Positions 1 through 7,246 of a DNA stretch of 12,121 nucleotides are shown here, piece after piece. The DNA is taken from positions 1-12,121 of the forward strand of contig CALCOW010000064.1 in assembly GCA_937899935.1 (NCBI GenBank), in the 5' to 3' direction. The stretch comes from an uncultured Phycisphaerae bacterium. GTDB lineage: Bacteria > Planctomycetota > Phycisphaerae > Phycisphaerales > SM1A02. How positions within the stretch are numbered: position 1 is the stretch's first letter; the number at the start of each line of letters is the position of its first letter. Under the pieces are notes generated by a model that searched no databases, had not been told where the DNA came from, and saw only the letters and a list, made by a program, of their open reading frames with translations. The position numbers and the translations under genes were made by a program.

Positions 1-959
1 TTAATGCCACTGAACTCGATGGTGCCAGCGAGTTGGATACCATCGTCTATCGGTGTCACTGCGACGTACGTTTCTGCACAAACACAGGCAATTGAAAGTT
101 GGGGCACTGTTGGCGGTGGGCAGGCAAGTTTGAGGTGGTATCCTTTGCCGGCTTGCATTGGAATACTGCCACCAAACTTCTCAACGAGTTGAGATGTCCA
201 GATGCCTGCTGCCAGAACAATGTGATCAGCTTCAAGACGCTCATCTGTATGTGTGTAGAGTGCTTTGAAACGGCCAGCGTCCGTCTCGATGCTTTTGCAC
301 CTTGTATTCGTTCGTATTTGAACCCCGCGTTTGCGTAGCTGACTGGCCAGACCCACAATGAGTTTCTTTGGACTCAAGAAGGCACTTTGTTTAAAGTGAG
401 CGGCGCCAAGAACACGCTGATGGATGGCTGGTTCTAAGTCCTGCAGCTGTTGTGCATTCAGCATGTCAACATCGAGTCCAGCAGCACGCTGAAGTTCGAC
501 TTCGTCTGCGATTTGTCGCTCGGCCTTCTGTGTGGCGTACAACTCGAGCCATCCGAGGGGGCTATATTCACAGTCAATTTCGTTGCCTTGAATAAGATCG
601 TCAAAGCTACTGGTAATTCCCTCAGCCATCTGCATAAGCATCTGCATCGATTGCTCGAATTGACGCTTTGTACACGCTTTTCTAAAACCCCAGAACCAAC
701 GCCATAGCGCTGGATTGAGGCTCGGTTTGATGTACAAAGGGCCTTTCGGATCAAGCAAAAATCGTAGGGTCTGCTTGGTGAGCCCAGGTCGTTGTAGTGG
801 GGGGTGACCAACGCCCACAATGCCGGCATTGCCAGTTGAGGCACCGTTGTCGATCAAATCTTTGTCGATGACGGTGACTTTATAGCCGCGCTCAAGTAAA
901 TAGTGAGCACAGGAGAGACCTGTAATACCGGCGCCCACAATGACAATTGATTTGCTCAT
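1..959 (-). CDS. FAD-dependent oxidoreductase, DAO family (D-amino acid dehydrogenase-like), 3' end cut by window edge
   Basis: About 319 codons are open from the ATG at 957-959 to the left edge, with no stop, so the C-terminal part is missing (family members have roughly 400-430 residues). The N-terminus has a Rossmann FAD-binding strand with GxGxxG (G9-A-G11-I-T-G14), an acidic end of the second strand (VTVID, about 28-32) and the NAG motif in STGNAGIVG (about 41-49) that DadA-type enzymes carry near the flavin. Near residue 270 lies the AGKGYHLKL stretch of the substrate domain, followed by VAVTPIDDGIQLAGTIEF, typical of the DAO fold. By family it oxidises D-amino acids or another amine to the oxo acid and passes electrons to a carrier; the substrate cannot be read from sequence. 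An in-frame ATG at 984-986 would add nine residues; I prefer 959 because the FAD strand begins at once. No Shine-Dalgarno is visible at 959. The gene lies just beyond the terminator of the TlpA-like gene and is therefore probably its own unit. Confidence 0.87.
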   Translation of the reverse strand, partial: MSKSIVIVGAGITGLSCAHYLLERGYKVTVIDKDLIDNGASTGNAGIVGVGHPPLQRPGLTKQTLRFLLDPKGPLYIKPSLNPALWRWFWGFRKACTKRQFEQSMQMLMQMAEGITSSFDDLIQGNEIDCEYSPLGWLELYATQKAERQIADEVELQRAAGLDVDMLNAQQLQDLEPAIHQRVLGAAHFKQSAFLSPKKLIVGLASQLRKRGVQIRTNTRCKSIETDAGRFKALYTHTDERLEADHIVLAAGIWTSQLVEKFGGSIPMQAGKGYHLKLACPPPTVPQLSIACVCAETYVAVTPIDDGIQLAGTIEFSGI

Positions 960-972
960 GGTGACAGTTGAT

Positions 973-978
973 ATTCTA
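973..978 (-). promoter_or_regulatory. possible -10 box close to the DadA-like start codon
   Basis: On the minus strand the hexamer TAGAAT (5 of 6 to TATAAT) lies 13 bases before the ATG at 957-959. A transcript starting about 7 bases beyond it would have a leader of only about six bases, in keeping with the missing ribosome binding site. No good -35 is seen 17 bases upstream. If the alternative ATG at 984-986 is used, this box would be inside the gene and not functional. Confidence 0.25.
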
Positions 979-1004
979 AACGACATCGCCTCATAAGAAA
1001 AAGA

Positions 1005-1035
1005 ACAGCCGCCCAGCATCTGGCTGGGCGGCTGT
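1005..1035 (-). terminator. intrinsic terminator of the TlpA-like gene
   Basis: A perfect 13-bp GC-rich stem (ACAGCCGCCCAGC paired with GCTGGGCGGCTGT) closes a five-base loop at 1018-1022. On the minus strand it is followed directly by TCTTTTTCTT. It lies about 32 bases after the TAG of the TlpA-like gene and before the DadA-like gene, so it separates the two transcription units. The T-rich tract is only on this side; the plus-strand side has no T run. Confidence 0.88.
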
Positions 1036-1067
1036 ATTGTTAACTCGTGGTTCGAAGCAAAATTGTG

Positions 1068-2258
1068 CTAGTCGACATTCGCTGTTGCTTTGGTTTCTTT
1101 GGATTCAGTCTCGTACTTGGTCAGCATCTCACGTATCTCAGAACTCATGGCATCACCCTGAGCATGCTCAACGGCTTTCTTTTGCCAGGCGATCGCATCG
1201 GTCAGATGGCCTTGCTCATAATAGATACGAGCAACCGTATCAAGCACCGCCGCATTGGTGCCGCCATCTAATTCATTGGCTTTCATTGCAGCCTTGAGTG
1301 CCCAATCAAGATCACGGCAATCTTCGTTGGCCTCGGTCGCCACAGCCCACGCGAGGGCGTTATAAAGCTGAGCGTTCTCTGCATCGGTGGCAAGAACTTC
1401 ATCGGCAATCTTATAGGCAGCATCTTTTTGTTTCGTATGCATAATCATGGTGTCGAACATCGACATCTTGATGCTGATATTGTCTGGAAATTCGTCGCTC
1501 ATTTCACCAAGCAATTTGAGATAGGTGTCCCAGTCTTCGTCTTGCCTTGCATCCATGAGTTGACGGTTCTTAGCTTCCATTGCCGCCTGCATTTTCTGTT
1601 CTTCTTCCATTTGGCGGCGAGCTGCTTGCGCATCCCATGATCCATCGATGACTTGGGGGAGTACTTCATCCATGGCCATTGGGTGTCCAATCCAGGCAAT
1701 GTTGTCATTCTGATCGACCACAAATGCGGTTGGAATGCCTCGCTGCTTTGCAGCTTTCATGTACGCATCATGCATCGATCGGTCAGGATCTGTCGCCAGA
1801 ACGTATCGAATGTTGTCATCCCAGGATTGGTCATTGGGACCATTATTCGTCAGGAAGTCCTGGATTTTTCCAACTTCTTCATCACTGACGCCAATGATCG
1901 TGACGTCCCCACTGTATTGATCTTGAAGTTCACTGAGATGTGGCATGCTTGATCGACACGGGCCACACCAGGTTGCCCAGAACTCAACGACGTACACCTT
2001 GTCACCGTCAAATGAGGTGACGCCTTCGCCCTTGATCACATGGTCAATGGAGAGTGCAGGCGCTTTGTCGCCTACGGCCAGTGTGGTCTGTGAACTATCG
2101 CCAGCAGTCCTTGCTTGCTCAGCAGCCGGTTGGATTTTCATTGCTGGAACAGAGTTATCAGCTTTCTGGGCTGACTCAGTCTTTTGGTTCTTGTTGCAGC
2201 CTGTCATCAAGGCCATTGATGAGGCGGCCAACGTTGCTAGCGTGAGGGTACGATTCAT
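1068..2258 (-). CDS. TlpA/ResA-like thioredoxin-fold lipoprotein with C-terminal TPR-like helices
   Basis: 396 residues from the ATG at 2256-2258, chosen because GGGAGGAA lies eight bases upstream and the protein then starts with a lipoprotein signal peptide: charged MNR, hydrophobic stretch to residue 19, and a lipobox-like L-M-T-G-C21 (Met at -3 is unusual). A polar linker (22-60) leads to an AhpC/TSA-Redoxin type thioredoxin domain (about 60-205) with WATWCGPC (C98 and C101) and the cis-proline at P176 in RGIPTAFV. A charged, probably coiled segment (about 208-235, REQ-rich) joins it to a helical C-terminal half (about 230-385) with TPR-like spacing, e.g. NALAWAVAT and DTVARIYYEQGHLTDAIAWQKKAVE. 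By family it is an envelope thiol-disulfide oxidoreductase, facing the periplasm; partners could be cytochrome c maturation or other exported cysteine proteins. The substrate is unknown. It is the last gene before a strong terminator. Confidence 0.9.
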   Translation of the reverse strand: MNRTLTLATLAASSMALMTGCNKNQKTESAQKADNSVPAMKIQPAAEQARTAGDSSQTTLAVGDKAPALSIDHVIKGEGVTSFDGDKVYVVEFWATWCGPCRSSMPHLSELQDQYSGDVTIIGVSDEEVGKIQDFLTNNGPNDQSWDDNIRYVLATDPDRSMHDAYMKAAKQRGIPTAFVVDQNDNIAWIGHPMAMDEVLPQVIDGSWDAQAARRQMEEEQKMQAAMEAKNRQLMDARQDEDWDTYLKLLGEMSDEFPDNISIKMSMFDTMIMHTKQKDAAYKIADEVLATDAENAQLYNALAWAVATEANEDCRDLDWALKAAMKANELDGGTNAAVLDTVARIYYEQGHLTDAIAWQKKAVEHAQGDAMSSEIREMLTKYETESKETKATANVD

Positions 2259-2297
2259 GGTTCGAGTTCCTCCCAAATCGATGTTGAAGAGTGTTTC

Positions 2298-2306
2298 CAT
2301 ATAGCA
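2298..2306 (-). promoter_or_regulatory. possible extended -10 promoter of the TlpA-like gene
   Basis: On the minus strand TGC-TATATG gives an extended -10 (TGn plus a 4/6 hexamer) about 40 bases before the ATG at 2258. No -35 match is seen at the usual distance. The only other candidate control in the gap 2259-2380 is the hairpin at 2345-2376. Weak evidence, base pattern only. Confidence 0.25.
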
Positions 2307-2344
2307 ACGGGTGCTAAATGGACCGCATCGGGTCATGGTATCAG

Positions 2345-2376
2345 CCTGGCCAACACCATGCCAAGATACGGCCAGG
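2345..2376 (-). repeat. inverted repeat after the CPBP protease gene
   Basis: CCTGGCC (2345-2351) and GGCCAGG (2370-2376) are perfect complements with an 18-base loop, starting five bases after the protease TAG at 2381-2383. The position fits a transcription stop or mRNA end-stabilising hairpin, but no T tract follows on either strand, so I do not call it an intrinsic terminator. Confidence 0.4.
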
Positions 2377-2380
2377 TTCG

Positions 2381-3214
2381 CTAAGCCCCAATCAGTGCTA
2401 CAAAGCAGTCGTAGGCTGCATGGACCCCAACTACGATCCCAAAACCGCGTATGACGTAGACCCCAGCAAAGTAGACGCCGGCCAAGAAATAAAAGGTAAT
2501 GACCAATGACTCAGTTTCAGTCGTCATGCCCACGGTGGGGTGGTACCAGGCAAACGCGATGGCCGACAGGACCACTGCGATAATGATTGCCAAGACTTGT
2601 GGGGTCTTTAGTAGATCAACCAGAATGAGATGGACCGCGGCGATCAGCACCATACGGAAAATGAGTTCCTCATAAAGCCCAGCACCAATAGCAATGGTGA
2701 GCTGTTGCAGTTTCGTGAGTTCGGCAAATGCCTGGGATGGAAGTTGGGCAGGTGTCCTTGCCAGCGCGGCAAGCATTTCTCCCTCGATGGCGGCATCAAC
2801 CCGATCAGGAATACCGAATTGACTGATGAGTTGCCAGAGTATGACCAGTGGCGCGGTGAGTACGATCGACTCTAAGATCATGCCAAGAAGTGCTTGGCCA
2901 CTGACGCGCCAGGGCGCTCGTGTGAATAGGTGCCAAAATAAAAGCACGACCACAATGATGAGGCCACCAAAAAACAAGGCATCGCGAGCCGGTACCGCAA
3001 AACCTTCTAGTAGTTCGATGAGCTGTTGATGAGCAATATTCGTGATCGGCACACCGTCTCGATTAAGCACGGTCACCAGAGCAATCTCATAAGCGATAAT
3101 CAAGGGCAGCAGAAAGATCAACATCTGCAGCGGCTGTCGACTGATGATCCAGTAGGACATACGACGCGCTGGTGTGGGCTCGCGTACTTCAGAGGCGGTT
3201 GGGCGCTGGTTCAA
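2381..3214 (-). CDS. CPBP family intramembrane metalloprotease (CAAX protease / bacteriocin-processing type)
   Basis: Up to 277 residues from a TTG at 3212-3214; an ATG at 3158-3160 would give 259. Neither has a clear ribosome binding site, and a stop at 3236-3238 limits the frame, so the start is open. The protein has several hydrophobic segments (about 31-50, 79-95, 108-130, 185-200, 205-222, 237-255 in TTG numbering). The family motifs are present: EE at 182-183 in YEELIFRMVL with R187, a histidine in FAWYHP (H225), and a last H265 in GVHAAYD. These make the metal and catalytic site in the membrane for CPBP (Abi) proteases. Substrates in bacteria are mostly unknown; relatives process bacteriocins, prenylated-type termini or anti-sigma factors. 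It begins 37 bases after the bS20 stop and may be read from the same transcript. The loop between about 135 and 170 is long and soluble. Confidence 0.85.
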   Translation of the reverse strand: MNQRPTASEVREPTPARRMSYWIISRQPLQMLIFLLPLIIAYEIALVTVLNRDGVPITNIAHQQLIELLEGFAVPARDALFFGGLIIVVVLLFWHLFTRAPWRVSGQALLGMILESIVLTAPLVILWQLISQFGIPDRVDAAIEGEMLAALARTPAQLPSQAFAELTKLQQLTIAIGAGLYEELIFRMVLIAAVHLILVDLLKTPQVLAIIIAVVLSAIAFAWYHPTVGMTTETESLVITFYFLAGVYFAGVYVIRGFGIVVGVHAAYDCFVALIGA

Positions 3215-3251
3215 GAGAGGGCCTGCAGGTGGGGCCTACTTGGGGGCAGGT

Positions 3252-3533
3252 TTAGTTGTTGCTCGCCTTCTGCTTCAGATCGCGAATGCGTCGCGAGAGG
3301 CGGCTCTTACGGCGTGCAGCCGTGTTCCGATGCAGTGTGCTGGTTGTGGCTACACGGTCAAGGAGCCCGCACGTCTTGCGAAATTCAGTTTCTGCCGTTG
3401 CAACGTCCTGTGCTTGAATCGCTTTGAGCACCGCTTTGGTTTGATGCTTAATCTGACGTTTCCGCCACAGATTACGCGCTCTGCATTTGGCATTCTGGCG
3501 AATTCTTTTCTTGGCGGACAATGAATGGGCCAC
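3252..3533 (-). CDS. rpsT: 30S ribosomal protein S20 (bS20)
   Basis: 93 residues with the hallmark start MAHSLSAKKRIRQNAK and a highly basic all-helical sequence (Arg/Lys-rich throughout), of the normal length for bS20. It binds 16S rRNA at the foot of the small subunit early in assembly. The start codon is GTG at 3531-3533; AGGAG at 3541-3545 with seven bases of spacing supports it. GTG or other weak starts are known in rpsT of some bacteria and can be part of autocontrol, but that is not shown here. Two alternative hairpins lie immediately before the ribosome binding site (see separate entry). The gene sits between the PDH cluster and the CPBP protease, all on the minus strand. Confidence 0.96.
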   Translation of the reverse strand: MAHSLSAKKRIRQNAKCRARNLWRKRQIKHQTKAVLKAIQAQDVATAETEFRKTCGLLDRVATTSTLHRNTAARRKSRLSRRIRDLKQKASNN

Positions 3534-3540
3534 GGACGGT

Positions 3541-3568
3541 CTCCTGATACCCCTGGATCAGCCAGGGG
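3541..3568 (-). promoter_or_regulatory. rpsT leader: two mutually exclusive hairpins next to the ribosome binding site
   Basis: In the rpsT message, CCCCTGG and CCAGGGG (3562-3568 and 3550-3556) form a perfect 7-bp stem with loop CTGAT. That same CTGAT (3557-3561) is also complementary to ATCAG (3544-3548), which overlaps the ribosome binding site AGGAG (3541-3545). The two stems share bases and cannot form together. The first leaves the binding site free, the second covers its edge. This could be a translation switch for autocontrol by S20, but chance is possible. Confidence 0.4.
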
Positions 3569-3589
3569 CCGTTGAAAGTGGAAGCGGGG

Positions 3590-3617
3590 AGTATGTCAGA
3601 AATCGCCCAAAATGCAA
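3590..3617 (-). promoter_or_regulatory. possible sigma70-type promoter of rpsT
   Basis: On the minus strand TTGCAT (3612-3617) and CATACT (3590-3595) are 16 bases apart; each matches the consensus at four of six bases. A start near 3583 would give an rpsT leader of about 50 bases that contains the hairpins described above. It lies in the 138-base gap after the E2 stop, so rpsT can be transcribed apart from the PDH genes. Confidence 0.3.
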
Positions 3618-3671
3618 CGTGAGGGGCAGCTCTTTTTGCCCGTGGTGCCCTGGCGCTAGCAACAGGTGAGT

Positions 3672-5036
3672 CTAGACCAACAGCATCGTGGGGGTTTCAA
3701 TCAGTTCCTTGAGGGTTTGGAGGTACTGTGCGGCCATTGCTCCATCGATGACACGGTGGTCCAGGCTCAGCGTGCCCTGCATCTCATGGCCGACGACGAC
3801 CTGTCCATCTCGCACAACCGGGAGTTGGACAGATGCACCAACGGCGAGGATCGCACTATTGGGAGGATTGATGATGGCAGTGAAGTGCTCGACGCCAAAC
3901 ATCCCAAGGTTCGACAGCGTGAACGTGGCATCGCTCATTTCCTCAACGGTGAGTCCTCGTGTACGTGCTTTCTCAGCGAGCACCTTGGTTTCGGCTGAGA
4001 TCAGTCGGAGGCTCTTGAGATCAGCGTCACGAATGGTTGCCACCACCAGTCCGCCGCCTTTTTCGGCGGGCAGAGAGATCGCAACACCAATGTTCACTTG
4101 TCCATGGTAGAGAATGTGGTCTCCACCAAAGGAGGCGTTGAAATCTGGGTGGTCTGCCATGGCGAGCGCGCAACCTCGCACTAAAAAATCGTTGACCGAT
4201 AGTTTAACCTCATGATGCGCCAGTTGATCATTAAGGGACTTGCGTAATTCAAGGAGGGGATCCATGTTGAATTTCATGGTGACTTGATAATGCGGAATCG
4301 TCGTCTTTGACTCAACAAGTCGGCGCGCGATCGTTTGCCGCATTGGCGTAAGAGCGGCCGTATGATCACCTGCTACCAATGCTGTCGTAGAAACTGGCGT
4401 TACAACTTGTGCCATCTCAGTTGGTTTATCTGAGGTCACAATCGCAGCTGGAGGAACGGCAGCCTGATTCTCTTTGGAAGACTCAATCGCCTGTAGAACA
4501 TCACGCTTAATGATGCGTCCTTGTGGACCAGAGCCGTGAATCAAGGAGAGATCAAGGTTGTTGTCATCAGCAATGCGACGTGCAACCGGTGTAACGCGCA
4601 TATGTTCATGGCCAGCTGCTGACGCAGGCGAGGCGGCGGGTGTTGCTGCCGGTTGGCTCACGGCTGATTGTTCAGCAACTGGTTCTGGTGTGGGCTCTGC
4701 GCTTGGCGCCTCGATCACTTCAGGTTGCTCAGCAGGTGCGTCTTGGGTGTCTGTCTCCGTTGGGGCCTCCGCTTTCGCCGCAGTAGAGGATTCTTCTCCT
4801 TCTTCAGCGAGCACGGCAATGGTGGCGCCTACATCGACCGTATCACCTTCCTTGGAGATGATCTCGGCAACGGTCCCATCATCAAAAGCCTGCATTTCCA
4901 TGGTGGCCTTGTCAGTCTCGACATCGGCGATCGTATCGCCGCTACTAACTGCATCGCCCTGTTGAACATGCCATTTAATGACGGTGCCTTGCTCCATGGT
5001 GTCGGAGAGTCGCGGCATTGTGATCGGAATCGTCAT
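3672..5036 (-). CDS. pdhC: pyruvate dehydrogenase E2, dihydrolipoyllysine acetyltransferase
   Basis: 454 residues from the ATG at 5034-5036; GGGAG lies nine bases upstream and the protein then starts directly at the lipoyl domain (MTIPITMPRLSDTMEQG). A TTG at 5061-5063 could add nine residues but fits worse. Domains in order: one lipoyl domain (about 1-78) with the lipoylated lysine K43 in VETDKATM; a long Ala/Pro/Glu-rich flexible linker (about 79-143); the E1/E3-binding domain (about 146-184, RVTPVARRIADD and GPQGRIIKRDV); a second linker; and the catalytic acyltransferase domain (about 225-454) with the active-site DHRVIDG, H427 and D431. It takes the acetyl group from E1 on its lipoyl arm and passes it to CoA. 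54 bases separate it from E1 beta. The PDH-type architecture and E1 neighbours make pyruvate the likely substrate; a branched-chain 2-oxo acid is less likely. Confidence 0.94.
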   Translation of the reverse strand: MTIPITMPRLSDTMEQGTVIKWHVQQGDAVSSGDTIADVETDKATMEMQAFDDGTVAEIISKEGDTVDVGATIAVLAEEGEESSTAAKAEAPTETDTQDAPAEQPEVIEAPSAEPTPEPVAEQSAVSQPAATPAASPASAAGHEHMRVTPVARRIADDNNLDLSLIHGSGPQGRIIKRDVLQAIESSKENQAAVPPAAIVTSDKPTEMAQVVTPVSTTALVAGDHTAALTPMRQTIARRLVESKTTIPHYQVTMKFNMDPLLELRKSLNDQLAHHEVKLSVNDFLVRGCALAMADHPDFNASFGGDHILYHGQVNIGVAISLPAEKGGGLVVATIRDADLKSLRLISAETKVLAEKARTRGLTVEEMSDATFTLSNLGMFGVEHFTAIINPPNSAILAVGASVQLPVVRDGQVVVGHEMQGTLSLDHRVIDGAMAAQYLQTLKELIETPTMLLV

Positions 5037-5090
5037 GGTGGAAGGCTCCCGGACAGTAATCAAACACTGGCGGTCTAGTTGTGAAGAAGT

Positions 5091-6074
5091 TTATAAGTTG
5101 TAAGTTGCTGACCGAACGGCCTCAATAACCTTGCCAGCATGCGGTAGCATCGCTTGTTCAAGATTGGTGGCGTATGGCGCTGGCACATCATCATTGTTCA
5201 CGCGATGGACATGGTTATCCAGATCATCAAAACAACATTCTTGGACCTGAGCCGAAATTTCTGAAGCAATTGAGGCGAATGGCCATGACTGATCGACAAC
5301 GACACAGGCGTTCGTTTTTCTTACCGAGGTTGCAATCGTGTCCATGTCAAGGGGGCGAATGGATCGGCCATCAATGACATCACATTCTATTCCTGATTTG
5401 GCTAATTCCGTTGCTGCCTCCAGCGCAAAGTGTACGGGTCGGCCAAAGGCCACAATCGTGCAATCATTTCCAGTGCGTCGGACACGAGCTTCGCCGATGG
5501 GCGTGAGATATTCTTCTTCTGGAACTTCGCCCTTCAGGGAGAGTAGTCGTTCTGATTCAAGACAAAAGACAGGGTCATCATCTCGAATAGCGCTCTTGAG
5601 TAGACCCTTTGCGTCATCAGGGAATGCTGGGATGATCATTTTTAGTCCGGGCACGTTTGCAAACATTGACTCGACGCACCATGAGTGGGTTGATCCCAGT
5701 TGGCCACCAGCACCATCATTGCCTCGAAAAACAATCGGAACACCAAATTGACCGCCTGACATATAGAGCATCTTGGGAGCGTTATTAAGGACTTGATCAG
5801 CGCTAACGAGGCTGAACGACCAACTCATGAACTCAATGATCGGGCGGAGTCCCATCATGGCGGCGCCAATACCCAAGCCTGAGAAGCCTGTTTCTGAAAT
5901 GGGCGTGTCGATAATTCGCTCGGCCCCAAATTCTTCAAGCATGCCACGGCTGACTTTGTAGGCGCCGTTGTACTGGGCAACTTCTTCGCCCATTAAGAAG
6001 ACACGTTCATCGCGATGCATTTCTTCAGTCATTGCTTCGCGGAGCGCGTCACGGAATTCAATTTCTCTGGCCAT
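5091..6074 (-). CDS. pdhB: pyruvate dehydrogenase E1 component, beta subunit
   Basis: 327 residues, normal for the beta subunit of alpha2beta2 E1. The start ATG at 6072-6074 has AGGAGAG nine bases upstream (inside the end of E1 alpha) and follows the alpha stop by two bases, so the subunits are translationally linked. The N-terminus REIEFRDALREAMTEEM is typical. Seen motifs: MGEEV and NGAYKVSRGM (about 28-45); DTPISETGF with E61, the glutamate that activates the thiamine pyrimidine ring; and a histidine at 130 in GSTHSW where most relatives have QHSQ. The C-terminal transketolase-like domain includes CDVIDGRSIRPLD and DQSW. Together with the alpha subunit it decarboxylates pyruvate and loads the acetyl group on the lipoyl domain of the downstream E2. 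The altered QHSQ region is a small departure from the common form; activity should be retained because the histidine stays. Confidence 0.95.
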   Translation of the reverse strand: MAREIEFRDALREAMTEEMHRDERVFLMGEEVAQYNGAYKVSRGMLEEFGAERIIDTPISETGFSGLGIGAAMMGLRPIIEFMSWSFSLVSADQVLNNAPKMLYMSGGQFGVPIVFRGNDGAGGQLGSTHSWCVESMFANVPGLKMIIPAFPDDAKGLLKSAIRDDDPVFCLESERLLSLKGEVPEEEYLTPIGEARVRRTGNDCTIVAFGRPVHFALEAATELAKSGIECDVIDGRSIRPLDMDTIATSVRKTNACVVVDQSWPFASIASEISAQVQECCFDDLDNHVHRVNNDDVPAPYATNLEQAMLPHAGKVIEAVRSATYNL

Positions 6075-6076
6075 GG

Positions 6077-7246
6077 TTAGTGGCTCTCCTGATTTTGATC
6101 CGTGGTTTTTTCATTGTCACCACGCAACATGTTGGGCAGCGTCGTGCCCTTAAAAGGGCCCCAGTTGCCGGTGTGAACATCGACATAAAGTTCATCTAGC
6201 GGTGGTGGTTCCGCTTCACTGGCTCGCTTGACGACGTCACGAATCTCTCCGCGAATCTCGGTGGTCATTTTCTTGAACTCATCCTGAGTCAATTCGCCTG
6301 CCTTAATGAGATCATGCGAGAGATGGTCAATTGGATCTTGCTTGTTCCACTTCTCTTCTTCTTCATGAGTTCGGTACTTGCGAGGATCCGACATCGAGTG
6401 ACCTTTGAATCGGTACGTTCGAATTTCTACAAGATCAGGTTTTGAAGTCTTACGAGTTTCGTCGACCACCTTTTTAAACTGATCATGAACCGTGACAACA
6501 TCCATGCCTTCCTCAATCAGGTGCCCGGTCATTCCGTAGGACTCAGCTTTGCGATAGAGCGCGTCGGCCAGTGTGGTGCCTCTGGCAACTGAGGTACCCA
6601 TGGCATAACCATTGTTCTCAATCACAAAGATCACGGGAAGGTCAAGGACGCCCGCGAGGTTCATCGCCTCATGAAATCCACCTTGGTTCAAGGCGCCATC
6701 CCCGAGGTAGCAAACGGTGACGCGTGTATGGTCGCTTGTTTTGATTACTTCCTGCTCATATTTAGTCGCAAATGCCAAGCCGGTTGCTAGGGGTGTTTGG
6801 GCACCAACAATGGCATGTCCACCGTAGAGGTGTTTCTCCCGATCGAACATATGCATCGATCCGCCTTTGCCTTTCGCACAACCATCAAATCTGCCGAACA
6901 ATTCTGCCATGCAGTAATACGGATCCATGCCCCTGGCCAAGGCATGGCCATGGCATCGGTATGCGGTGATGATTGGGTCATCATCTTGAAGGGCTGCGAT
7001 GGTGCCAACGGCAACGGCTTCTTGGCCGCTATAAATGTGACAGAACCCGCCGACCAATCGATTTTGATACGCCTGCATGGTCCGTACTTCAAACTCGCGG
7101 ATGAGTAACATCTCACGTAACCAGTGCTTGAGCGTCTTGGCGTCGTTACTACTTTTCACCTTGCCTTTAGCCGCATCATTTTTTGACGCTGCCACCTTTT
7201 TGTGATTCGTCTGTTTTACTGGCGCCTTGGTCACGGGGGGCCTCAT
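6077..7246 (-). CDS. pdhA: pyruvate dehydrogenase E1 component, alpha subunit
   Basis: 389 residues from the ATG at 7244-7246. No ribosome binding site is obvious, but conservation begins about residue 40, so the exact start is less sure than the gene. Motifs: REFEVRTMQAYQNRLVGGFCH (about 50-70), YRCHGHALARG (96-106), GKGGSMHMFD (126-135), the thiamine diphosphate/Mg motif from GDG (182-184) to NN (211-212), and the phosphorylation-loop-like HSMSDPRKYR (283-292) that orders the active site. It binds thiamine diphosphate and with E1 beta carries out the first step of pyruvate oxidation to acetyl-CoA. First gene of the cluster E1 alpha, E1 beta, E2. The first ~38 residues are Lys/Ala/Asn-rich and probably disordered, longer and more basic than usual. 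An acetoin dehydrogenase E1 is an alternative, but with an E2 of this type pyruvate is more likely. Confidence 0.95.
   Translation of the reverse strand: MRPPVTKAPVKQTNHKKVAASKNDAAKGKVKSSNDAKTLKHWLREMLLIREFEVRTMQAYQNRLVGGFCHIYSGQEAVAVGTIAALQDDDPIITAYRCHGHALARGMDPYYCMAELFGRFDGCAKGKGGSMHMFDREKHLYGGHAIVGAQTPLATGLAFATKYEQEVIKTSDHTRVTVCYLGDGALNQGGFHEAMNLAGVLDLPVIFVIENNGYAMGTSVARGTTLADALYRKAESYGMTGHLIEEGMDVVTVHDQFKKVVDETRKTSKPDLVEIRTYRFKGHSMSDPRKYRTHEEEEKWNKQDPIDHLSHDLIKAGELTQDEFKKMTTEIRGEIRDVVKRASEAEPPPLDELYVDVHTGNWGPFKGTTLPNMLRGDNEKTTDQNQESH

Noticed and set aside
2318..2509. Short plus-strand frame across the protease 3' end
   Set aside because: It overlaps the well-supported protease on the other strand, lacks a ribosome binding site and has no recognisable features.
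3550..3568. CCCCTGG-ATCAG-CCAGGGG as an intrinsic terminator upstream of rpsT
   Set aside because: No T tract follows on either strand, and it lies in the leader directly before the rpsT ribosome binding site, so a leader structure is the better reading.
4558..4965. Ser/Ala-rich plus-strand frame opposite the E2 linker
   Set aside because: It mirrors the Ala/Pro/Glu-rich linker of E2 in reverse and has no ribosome binding site or family features.
6797..7108. Plus-strand frame of 103 residues opposite E1 alpha
   Set aside because: It lies completely inside the strongly conserved E1 alpha coding sequence and shows no independent protein features.
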